The position numbers and the translations under genes were made by a program. A model generated the notes under the pieces. It made no database searches. It saw only the letters and a list, made by a program, of their open reading frames with translations, and had not been told where the DNA came from. From Lichenostomus cassidix (Eukaryota; Chordata; Aves; Passeriformes; Meliphagidae), in assembly GCA_008360975.2 (NCBI GenBank), contig CM039182.1, positions 20,680,324-20,744,323 on the forward strand: a stretch of DNA of 64,000 bases. The letters are read 5' to 3'. This document shows positions 14,201-26,200 of the stretch, one piece after another; position 1 is the first letter of the stretch, and each line of letters begins with the position of its first letter.

Positions 14201-17200
14201 CTTTACATTGTATTTATTTCTGCAGAGATGTAGTGCCTAAATTAATAAACAAATTACTGAAAACACAAAGCAGAATGGGAGGATTGTAAAGAAAGAACAC
14301 CATAAATTTTCAACATGACCTGTATGAAAGTGGCAAGAAATTGTTTTGCAGCTTTTCATGTAATGGACAGCTAAGGATTTGGAATAAAATGCATGGAGTT
14401 TAATAGCATTTTTTGCCCTATGATGCAAGCTGGAGAGAAGTGAGGCTGTGGCACGGGTGACTTTGTGTTAAATACATTGGCACTTACTGGATACAACGAA
14501 GACATTTATGAGATCATCTCTGATGTATAAAATGTTTTCTCTCAGGTCTACACTTGTGAAAAAAATGCTTAGAAAGGAATTACCATATTTGTTTTATGTT
14601 ACTGTAATTTAAATGTTATAATCTAATTTATGCCAGGAAAAAAATGTGTGAGATTTCTTTGTAGCTATTCTGAAGCAATTTTGCTTTTTCCAGATTTGAT
14701 TGTGGGTGCATTTGGAGCTGGAAAAGCAGTTGTTTACAGGTATGTGGTAAATACAATGGATTTGATATTTTACAGCTTTGGTGGGAGATCTGCAAATTAA
14801 AAAAGGTCATATTCCTGTTTCCCTGTTGCAATGCGTAAAAGGTGGTCATTAGAGATGATGAATTAAACATCTTGTGAGAAACAAATGCTTTTTTCCCCTG
14901 CTCAAAACCTGTTATTTTCAATGAAAATTTCCATGTTTAGACAGAGTGCAAGAAGCTTCTGGAATGTTTGACTCTTTAGTTAATTTTAAATAAGAAATTT
15001 AAATGGCATGGCATTGAAAATTCATTTCTTTTCCGGGATGAATGGTGCTAGTAAGAAATTTCAAAGTGACTGATTCTTCAGAGATCGTGCATGCTAAGAC
15101 GTGAACCATTTATTGAAAATAAAGACTGCTACTTTTAGCAGTCAGTTTAAAAAAAATGCACAAAATCCCATTTTACAAAGCAAAAAGGTTTTGCTGACTA
15201 TGGAGTTTAACTAAATGCAGTTTTTGATTAGATGTAAAATTTAAAACTACCAAATACATAAACAAAAATTTGCTAATGCTCTCTTGGTCCAGCCAAGGTG
15301 ACAGTTCATTTCATTTAAATATTTAACATCCATTGCTACAACAATGTAGTCGTATTTCTGATTCCTGCCTGGCTTCTTCTTGTCTGTATTCCCAACAGCA
15401 CCTGCCTGAGAGGAGGCATGCTCTACTTCCCAACTGAATGTTTCTGAAAGCATAAAAATTTTGTAAATCAGGAATGTTAGCTTATCTCAGCTAATACTGC
15501 AGGTGCAGTGAGAAGACCTGATTTTCCTATTGCACTATGAAAGAATCATGCAAATACTTTTCAATAGATCACTTTGCTAATGCCATGAGTGACTGCACAG
15601 GATGTGAAACATTGAAGAATTAGATCCATTATGCATTTTCGCTAATAATGAAATGAGTTTAATTTAATTTAAAAAAGTGAATAGCAGGAGGCCATTTCCT
15701 GGTCAGGGTGTATCAAATATGCAATGTGTAATATTGTTGAAATAGAATTTTATTACTGAAACTTCCTAGGAAATAAAAGGTTTTCCCTGTTGCACTAAAG
15801 TGAAGAGAGTAATTTTATTTGTTCATGTTTTGCTGAAGTAATATAAACAAGTAATCATCAAAGCTCAGATGTGGATAAAATATAAGGAAATTTTCTAATT
15901 AACCAGAATTATATAAGAATAATGTAGCCACAATTATGTAAGTCACTGTAAAATAGTACTGCTGTCTTAAAAAACCAGAATCTGGGCACATACTCATTTT
16001 CATTTGTCTTCTAAACTGCTTGCAGTTATAGATTATCTCATTATTTAATACCAACTTCAGAGGGATGGTTTCCATCACCAAAACTATATATTCATGAACT
16101 CAGCAGAATTTCATTACTCCTGGTTTGCAAAGTCAGTTGTCTCAAGGAGTGTCTGACAGAGTTTACTTCATTATTGGCTCAAGATACTCTACGCCAACTT
16201 CTACTTTAACCAAATTATGTTTATTTTTTTAAGAGTCTTAAAACAGACATAGTAAGTCTGAATGTATAATTATTAATGGAGGCAGTACAAAACAAATCTG
16301 CAAGATGGCCAGAGGACCCCTGTAAAATCCAAAAAGGCAGACTTTGTCCCTTTGAGAAAACTCAGTGTGTTGAAATGTGTCTGATGTGCCTCAGTCCTGG
16401 GACACATCTGTTGCTTAACTATAGGAAACTCATTCCGTGATGTGTTAACCTTGATTTTTTTTTTTTTTTTCTGTGAATCTCAGTAGGATTCTGACCAAAA
16501 CAAAAAAAGAGTTTTTGGCTATGGGCAGCATTATAAGACTGTGTTCCCCCATGTAACCCTACATCTCTGGTTTCTTTGTGGCCAACTCAGTTAAGTGTTT
16601 CCTCTGCTGCAACTTAGGTACTAATCTGCTCCTTCTGTATGCAGTGAACTTTATTTCTGTCCTTCAGAGCCAGACCTGTTGTGACAGTAAATGCTCATCT
16701 TATTCTGAACCCCATGATTGTGAATCCAGACAATAAAACCTGTCAGCTCCCTGGCTCTCAGCTTTTGGTGGCCTGGTAAGTCCATGATTACTCAAAAAAT
16801 ATCCTTATCCTCTTTTTCAAATAACTTCTTGTTCCTTAACTTTATTGCTGCTCTTTGTTGAACATGTTTGAAGTTCAAGATGTTGAAACATGATCTGAGC
16901 ACAGCAAAACCCCCATATAGAGTTATTTTTTATATTTTCCAGTACTTCACAGATTGTCTAATTAATTGTGGTAACTAAAAGTTGAGTCCTTTGATATACT
17001 GGGTCTCCTTCTACACAGGAGGATGCTTAGTGTCTCCCAGGATCAAGCTGCGAAGTTATGTGCAATGTTTAGATGAATGAAACATGAAACAGCCAAAACA
17101 GACAAAAACATGTAAAGTCTGTTTGTTGACAAAATGTAAAAGTGAAAGTGATGCAGAGTTGGTGGGCCCACCATTTTCTTTTGGAGAAAGACAGATCTTA

Positions 17201-20200
17201 GTCCTTTGTGGAAGAGAGAAGATATCTGGCTGGTCATCCTGAGAGAAGTTCACAGGATATTGTTTCTGGCTGTCTTTGGTCAGAGGAAAGTTTTTTTAGC
17301 ACATCACACAGGACAATGTTTCAACTATCTTTTAAAGAGAAACTCTTAACCACAGTAGCATTTAACTTTGAAAAGATAAAAACCACAGCATTTAAAACCT
17401 TGGAGCTAATTAAAACAATTTAAGATCAGTTACAAGCATAAAATGCTTGCAGGACAGTTGGAGGCTATCTAATAGCACATAATGCCACATTAAAGACACG
17501 TTTACTGCACTAGAAAAAGTCCTTTAGAAAGGACCCCAAGAACAGTTAACAAAAGAGGCTATTACAAATAAATAAGATACTGTTTAAAAGTGGAAATCAT
17601 AACAAATGAGGAAACTAAAATCAAAACACAGCATAAACACGTGCAACTTGAATATAAAATGCTAGTAAGTCTTGCCAGAGAGACTGTGAGGAACAGATTT
17701 CTAAGACATAAAAACATTAGAAGCAGGAATCCTGCCAGGATGTGGGCTGGACAAAAACAATATTAAGGTGTAAAGGAGGACTCCAGAACACAATATGACT
17801 GCAGAAATTTTGCACTGCTTTTAAACCAAAGATGGTCAGAGGATTTCCTCACATTGGAGAATTCTTTGCTGGAGATGAGTTCTAAAAATCATCTCAAATG
17901 TAAGATTCTGCAAAAGAGTCTTTAGAATAAATTGATAAATATGAAGTGTAAAACATAATCATGAGAAGCAGTTCATTTAAGAGCCATAAAGGACCTAAAC
18001 TCTGATGGTCTCTGAAGCCAATAAATACATGAGCTTTCAATGCATCTGGGATGGGCTTGTCAAGAGATTTTCACTCTTGCGCTGTTCTTTTACACTTTAT
18101 GGGACTTCTCATACTTGTCATCATGTTCCTCATTTCTACATCCAATGTAGAAAATTGGCCATCTACAGAGAAATGTAGAAGGCACTTGGTGGAACTATGC
18201 AATCCCAGAACTTTTCAAAGCTTTGGCCTTTCTGGATTTTTTTGATTCATGTACCTTTTGTTTTAACAATTGATGTAAAAGAGAATTTGAAATATGGATA
18301 CTTGGCTGAATCATGTTCATTGATCCAAAATATGTTGTTTCACAGCTCCAGATTTTAAGACTTCTAAAAAATGCTTAATGTTGTAATGGAAGAGATTTTG
18401 GAACCATGACAGTTACCAAGAGAGTATTGAAAGAAAAAAGGTGATCTTTTGTGCAAGAGGCAAAACATCTCTCTTAAAAAAATATTCTTGCTCTGATATA
18501 TCGTTTAGAAAAGGAAGGAAGAAATGCATAATACTTTAACATATATTTTTTAATTACTTTTCATTTCTCTGCTACAATAAGCCAGAAGATGTTTGGTTCA
18601 TGTCTACAAGAACTTTAATGGGAGCATAATTTAATTTCTGTCTGCTTTATTCTAAAATACTGTTCCCTAAAGGTTTAGCTCATTACAAAATAACTGAAGA
18701 GCAGCTGCTATTTTCCACACTGTAATTTTTCTCCTTAGTTGATATAAGGTTGTATTGTACATATGAAAACAATTAGTAGGGAAACTCCAACAGGCAAAGA
18801 ATTCCTCAGTCCCAGGGGATAGATTTCTGTATCTCTTAGCCAGCTGTGCAACATGTATAAAAACTCTACTGACTGACACTGCAAAATTAGAATGAAAGGA
18901 AACCTCCTACCAGAAAAGTTTCAGGAAGTGTGTGTGCATGAATAATGGGGATTATTGTACATTTCCAAGTATTAGGAAAATATTATTTCTGCCATGATAT
19001 AAATTGCAAAGCTGAAGCAACAGAAGAAACAAGCACAGAAAGTAGTTTTTTTGCACAGCCCAAAGAGAATTGTCCTGAACTTCTAGAAGCATATAATTCA
19101 TTCTCCGCTACGTGTAGTGTGACTATTTCTGAGTTCCCAAAACTAGCAAATCTGGAACAAATTCTGCAACTTTGAAATGAATATGAAATATAAAAGAATA
19201 TAAAGGAATTTGGAAAAAAGACATTTTTTCCCCCTTAAGTTTGAAAGATGCAAGCTAATATCTGTAAAAAGTGGTAAATAAATTAAAGATTTTAATTTTT
19301 CAAAAGTTGTTTCAACACCATGTGATTTATTATGTTCAAGATTGGATTCTAGCTATTGGGAGGCCTAACTTATCTATGCATTGGTATTTTTATTACCATT
19401 TGAGGTCTGGTTATCCGCTAGCTATGTTGTGGATTTTTTTCTTAAATTGCATCTGCAAAAGTTATTTACTCATGTCTCATTAATTTCAGGTAAATATTGT
19501 TAACTCCAAATTTGTAGATGAGCAATAAGTTAGAGGAGTTACTGGGCTTACCAAACGTTGCATAGAAGTGTCAAATCATGATAAAAAGTCAATTTGTAGA
19601 ATATATTTTGTATATATGTTTGTATATTTCTATTTTTATATTTGTAGAATTTACTTTTTATTTTTAAGTGCTTTTCAGGTTTGGACATCTGATTTGAGAC
19701 GTGCCTTGTAGAGTGCCACCTTCTGTAAACCCACTAAAACAGGAAGCAAACTGCCTAAAATTTCTGATCTTCAAGTTCCTACTATCAAAAAATATTTTGA
19801 AAAAAAAAGAAAAGTTGTTCCTTTATCTCCAAATTTGTTACTGTTAAAGTAGTAATAAAATATTTATAATCTAGAGTCAGCTAGATGCAGTAAATGATAC
19901 GTTTCTACATACACTTAAAAGAAAGGTGAATACAAAACACCTACCAAATATATAAAACCCCAAAATAATATTTCAGCCTTTCCTAGCTTTATAGGTTAGA
20001 CTGTGTTTCTACTTTTGTTCCTTTCTACTGCTAGCATCTTCTTTTCTCATTAACCTAATTTGAAAGATTGGTGTCTCATGGATATGGACTGGGGTCCATT
20101 GTTGAGATGAACTTGTGTGAGATTTTCCATAGACTGTTGGGCAGCCTACAACTTCGTGGGTCAAATAGCAAAGCCATATGGCCAGGAGTGAGAAGATAGA

Positions 20201-23200
20201 TACCTCACTCCACAGGAGCTAGTGAAAGAGGGGTAGGCAGGTGGTGTCAATACCAACACAGCTGGATTGCTGTACAGGAGACTTCTGTGCCAGGTTTTAG
20301 CTTCAGCACTCCTAGAGACATCCAAAGGGCAGTCACTTGACTTACCTAGCAGCCTTAGTGCTGCTGCAGCCTGGACATGTGGTGTAGCTTAGCCATGAGA
20401 TGCCTTCAGCATTAAAATTTTATGTTGGTCACTGGGTTAGACTTTGGCATAACAGAACCTAAAAGCAGGGCAAGTATTAGGGTTCATAATAGACGTGTAT
20501 TGACTTGGTTTTACATACTGGACTTCAAAGAGGAAACTTTGTTTAAAGGTTGTTCATCAGTAGACGATAACAGCTTCTCTTCTTTCTCTTCTCTTCTCTT
20601 CTCTTCTCTTCTCTTCTCTTCTCTTCTCTTCTCTTCTCTTCTCTTCTCCTGTGGAAAAGAAAGAAATTGTTAACAATGACAAATGACATCTAGTAGGATC
20701 TGCTAAAGCCTTCCTTTTCACCTCCTGGAGTAAGTTTTCTATTTTTTTCAATTGCTAGAGAAGCCAGACCAAAATAAATTCTTCCTGGTACACAGTGCAG
20801 TCTAGAAAATATTATACATTTATAACTAACTTTTCTGATTTTCTAAGGATTAACCGCTTCTGGTGATATCAGGTAATTTTATTAGGCTTGACTTTTGAAG
20901 AGACTGCTCCCATATGTGCCAAGAGTAGTTTTGAAGAAAGGAAATTTTCAAGGTTCTTGTTCTTGTAAAAATGTTTCTGTCTACCTGAAGAACATAAAGT
21001 TATTTTAAGCAAACTGCTTTGTTGTCCCAAGATTGTCAGGAAAAGCTAGTGTGTTCAGTTTTAAGGCTTTCCCTCTGTTTTGTAACTGCAGTCAAATACT
21101 GTTCAAAACATAATCTCATAGTGATGACAGACACAGCAGGATAAATATAACGTGAGAATCTCTTCAGAGAGGCAAGATTGATAGGACATAAAAAGTTCAT
21201 ATGCTTTAGGATGATGTACTATTTCCTATTTGTTTCTTATTTGCTGAAGTTTTCTTCCTTTCATTGTTAATTGTGATGTTTGGTTGATTGCTCCTACAAG
21301 CAAGCTTAAAAACTCAGCTATTTTATTTCTTGCTGTGCCTAGGAGTCAGATCTCAAATCTCCATAAATCCTTTAGGATCCTGTCCCTCCTGTCTTCTTCT
21401 GTGGTCTGTCTTTCCCTCTGCTTTTCTTTTCCTTGAAGCTAAAACATCTCTCAACATCTCCATAGCATCTTCTTGTTGAAGTGGTGAACATATCTAAATT
21501 CATCTAGGTTTGCAATTGAAATATTTGATGTCTTTACAACTATTTCTGAATTAAATAATAAAATCACAAATGTGTGGCAGAATTCTGCTAAAAACACAGC
21601 CTTGCCTTTTGTGTGGCCAGAGTGTGGGAGATCATTCACTCCAAATTTTTGCTTTTTTGCTCTGCCATTCCATTTTTTACATACTCTGCCTGGAGTGGGA
21701 GGAGTAAATCTTGACTCTTATAGTAATCTTTAAGAACATTTCTTCAGTTATTAAATATGCATGATGAAATATTCTGTTCATTGCAGTAAATAAAGCATAC
21801 ACTGAAATTGTTCTGTTTAACAAGTAAAGCATTCCAAGCTGCGTTTTTGAACTCAAACATTTTTCAAACATGATAGGGCAAAATTTATGGGATTGCTCCA
21901 AAGCAGGATAACTGAGTTTAGTACAGTGGCAGCTCTTGAGTTTACATCTGAAAAGCTACTCTCTTATACTCTGACATGTGAGACTGGTGTGTCTGTCTAA
22001 ACAGCCACACAGTCTTCACCAGTGTGAGACTGGTGAAGCCTGGTGTCTAAATTGTATTTATGCAATTACAGAAGATTCCCTCATTTTTGTTGTTTTGTCC
22101 TTGTGTGTTCAGAAATAATTGGTTCTTTATGTGTTAACTCATTATTGTAAAGATGTAGGAATATGAATAAACTTGCAATTTCTGCATGAAATAGAATCTC
22201 ATTTGAAGGCTGCAGTTCAGTAGAGATCAACAACATAATGCCATTTTTTTTTTTCCTCAAGAAATAATGGCTTTTTTTTCAAGGAAAGAATTTTTCCTTA
22301 AGGTAACTAGAGTGACACGTATCCCAGATGTGGCAGTTTCATTACATCTGTCAGAGGAAACAAACATCCAATTACAATGTAATTACAGGTTGTTTTAAAG
22401 TTATGTTAGTGGTTTGTATCCACTGCATGGGAACATTAGTATACAGTGTAACAGTAGTGAGGAGATCAAGATCAATGGGTAATGCAAATATTTTGCTTTT
22501 TAACTCAAGCTAATTTTAGTGCTGACCTACAATTCGTCTTCCATGTACAAACCAAAACATTTCATGAAGTGATGAAAATTTTCTTTAAGCATGGTTGGTA
22601 AACAGGGACACTTGCAAGAATCTTTCACCTGAGCAATTTTTTTACATTGTACAGGATTTCATTAGGAATTATGATGTGGAGAACTAAGTCTTTGTGGCAG
22701 ATGAAAGCACAAATCAAAGATCAAGAACATCTTTCCAGTGACAGATTTCTTGGTTTGCCACTGTCAGGGAAGTACACCCTGCTAATTGCATCAATACGCA
22801 TAATTGATCCTATTTCTCATGCCATCCAGAGTAATTTGTGAAAACTTTTTCAAAATGTAATTCAGTTTAATATTTATAAAATTTGCATAGATTCCTTACA
22901 AAGTGAAACCTTTCTATAATCATTACTTCTTTAGGGTTTCTTAAATTAATTTTTGTGTAAGTTAAAATTTCTGGTCAGAAGGTATCAGCCAATAAAACTA
23001 TAAAAGGCTTCTCCTATCAGTTGTTGAGTATAACTGCAAATCTGATGCCAGTCTTACAGAGAAATGGAGATAAATATTTCCCATGAGAAAGGACTCACCT
23101 AGGGTTGAGGTGACGTTTGTATAATAGCTTTAATTGTGATGTGAACGTTTCTAGGCTCAAAAGGGCTTGCTATACATTCTGAACAGGCAAATTAAAAACA

Positions 23201-26200
23201 ATTAACTTGTATTGTGTTGCTTTTTTGTAGAATGCATTGCTTTAGCATACTAAATAAAGAACATGAATCAGCAGTTTCTCTATGCTGTGATTTAGGTAAT
23301 ATATGTGCCACTTTCTGCAAAACTTAGCAAATTAAATGCAATAAATTTTGGTTAGTCTAATGCTACAAAAATCAAACAGTTTAGGTTTTATGTTTGGAAT
23401 TAATTATAGCCTCTTGAAATAAGGAAAATCTTACAGTAATGCCAATGGAACACATTGTTATCCTGAGTGATTTAATTTGCTAGAAAACAGCTGAGCGTTG
23501 ACTACATGCTCTAAGATTTTTCTGATTTGACCATGAGGAACCAGAAAGGATTTCTGCAGAAAGGCTCTTACAAAGGTGTTTTGCTGAACCTCAGCATGAA
23601 GAGCCCAGCTTTGGCAACAGTACAATAATAGTATTAGAAGGGTCATCTCCACAGACTCTGTTGAGAACTACTAGGATCAGAGAATCTTCACCATACCTTT
23701 GCCAGGAAGTATTCAGAGACTGTCTTCTGTGATTATTAGTGAAGCCTAGGAGACTTTGCTGACTTAATTAGGGAATATCATAGGTAGCAAGATACAGATC
23801 TCAATTAACATCTTTTTAAGAAAGTGAAAATAAAACTTAAGAGATGTGACTTGGGAACTGATGATTCCCAGGTCAGCCCATTTGCTGCTAATAATTAATT
23901 ACTTCTACTTTTTTTATATGTAGCTTCACTGTAAGAGTCTGCGCAGATTTTGAAGGTCAAAGTATTTCAGATGAGATAGGTAAGAAATGTTTTCTCTTCT
24001 TATAATGTACTCTGGCCTGCTCCATTTCAGATGTTTTTTTCTCCTGCACTTGGAAAGACAATAGGAGATCCTCCTAAGGCAAGAAAACATATTTTAAAAA
24101 AAGAGTTTGTGTGTGTATGTGTGTGTAAAACAAAGGTTTTATTACTCACTTAGAGTATATTTGTTTCAGATTTAGTAATTTTCTAAAAACCAGGAATGTA
24201 CCTTGTTGGAGAGTGTTCTATTTTGGGGAAAAAAAAAAAATTAAGAGACAGATGTCCTGTACACATTTGATCTGTAAATGAAATCAGAAAGCTTAAATTA
24301 CATATGCTTCATACTTTGGATCAAAAACTAATAGGCTTTTAAACAGACAGGCACTTAAAGCATGGATTCGTTTTTCTTGGAAGAGTTGGTTAGATTAATT
24401 AATTATAATGCATAATTAATTATTTACTATTTTCTTTCTATGAAATAAATAACTAATATATTTATTTGCATCCTTTAGTGCTGAAAGGTGAATTGCATTT
24501 AGACTCATTGAAACAGAAAGGAGCTGTTAAGAGGACCCTCTTCTTTGATTATCATCAGTCACATCATTATTTCTCCATTGTGATAGAAAGACAAAAACAA
24601 CTCCATTGCCAGGACTTCCTTGTTTATCTCAGAGTAAGTTGTTTGAAATATTTTGGACTGTTATCATCACTTTAGAAGTACCAGCTATTTAAAGATAATA
24701 ATACAAAAAGAGCCATTGGAAAAGGAAAAATAATTTCCAAAATTACAGAAATGGGATATAAGGTAGACCTCATCTGTATGTTCAGTATGTCCAGAGCATA
24801 CTGCTACCTTGAAAAAAATTCCTTATGTAAATCTTTGGCTCATCTTTTGTCAATACAAGTATAAAAGAAAGATTTCTTCTGAAGAGTGTAGAGTTTCTCT
24901 GTGTAAAAATACATTCATGTCATGCTGTCTGGAAATTCTGATCAAATACTGCATCTCCTGATACAAGAATGCAAGATTGCTTTCCCTTTTTGGTATCCCT
25001 TCACTTTTTCATTATTCACAGTGCAGTAATGAATTAATAATGTTAACTATCATGCCAATTCAGGTTCAAAAGATATTTTAAAGGAGTCTTAGCAGAAGTA
25101 TTGGCCTAAAATTCATAAATTTAAAAAAAATATTTTAAGAATTTTAAAAATGTTTTTAGAAAAATTAAAACTGTGAACTTGAAGTGGTAAAGGAGAAAGG
25201 GTCAACACTTGCTCACTTGTGGGTGGAGTTACCTTATGCAATTCAAGTAGATTCCAAGACTGTCCAACAAATGCAGTGGGAGGTGAAATGGAGAAATTTC
25301 AAGCACTATGTAAGGACATTGCTAATTCATACAAATTCTTGGTTATGGTACAAGTCAGCAATATTACCTCCACAAATCCACACATGCCCTACCCCCATTT
25401 CAAAAGGAAGAGGGTCAGTAGCTTCTAGGAGTTGATTCTGTGTGTCTCTCTTAAACAGCTTCATTTTAGGCTAGTGCTCTGAAAAATTTCTGAGTCTACT
25501 CAGCTCAGTCAGCTTCTTTCAGATGTGGGGCTGTGGAGGTAATGTATTCTGGGCATTCCAATTAATGGTGAGTCACTTTGCTTTCCCAACGGCACCACAT
25601 GCAGCCAGGATTTGGCCAGCAGCTGTCAAAGAGCCATGTCTTTAACTTCAATAAAGAATACAACTTTACCTTCAGAAGTCTGAATCTGTTGTCATACCAT
25701 ACTAACTGAAATAATCATATTAAACCATTGATTTTTATTGTGTGTTTGTCACTCACAGGATGAGACGGAGTTTAGAGATAAATTATCTCCCATCAATATA
25801 AACTTCAATTATAGTTTGGATGAGTCCAGTTTTGAAGATAGTTTGACTGTGAAGCCAATACTGAACTATTACCAGGAAAGCTCATTAGCAGAGCAGGTAT
25901 GAATTTTGCATGCCACATTTTCTGTATAAAAACATGAAAGAATTTACAAATATTATGCCTGTCATCTTCCTTAAAAGAGAGTATCATGGCCAGAAATTAC
26001 ACAACAGGGATTTAATTAATACAAAATGTAGACTGAATATAAATGTAGAACCATCAGGCCTTTCAAGCACTTCCAAAACTTTCTTGTGCCCATAGTTTTG
26101 ATTACATTCTAGAATATGTAAGCCAAGTTAGTGTGGGAAAGGGCCTAAAGATTGTATGATTTTGCTAAGGACATATTTGACCATCTAAATAGTCTCCAGC

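Larger units (their letters stand above)
2268..14693 (+). other. ITGA8 intron, 12.4 kb
   Basis: This is the largest complete intron in the window. It is AT-rich and holds no second gene or mobile element that I recognise. Poly-A runs occur at 3900-3914 and 13042-13056. Several frames of 100-150 codons stay open here, as expected by chance in AT-rich DNA of this length, and none resembles a known protein. Confidence 0.8.
16776..23923 (+). other. ITGA8 intron, 7.1 kb
   Basis: Non-coding and AT-rich. It contains the CTCTT microsatellite at 20586-20645, a perfect 10-bp inverted repeat at 22014-22038, an 8-bp inverted repeat at 18133-18153 and a T run at 22244-22254. No LINE or LTR was recognised. 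Confidence 0.8.
23980..24478 (+). other. ITGA8 intron, 499 bases
   Basis: A short intron with an imperfect GT-dinucleotide run at 24109-24126, an A run at 24229-24240 and an AT-only inverted repeat at 24396-24422 close to the next exon. Confidence 0.85.

Noticed and set aside
20422..20751. Open frames on both strands across the CTCTT array
   Set aside because: A pentanucleotide repeat without stops keeps frames open. The translation is only a Ser/Leu/Phe or Arg/Glu/Lys repeat.
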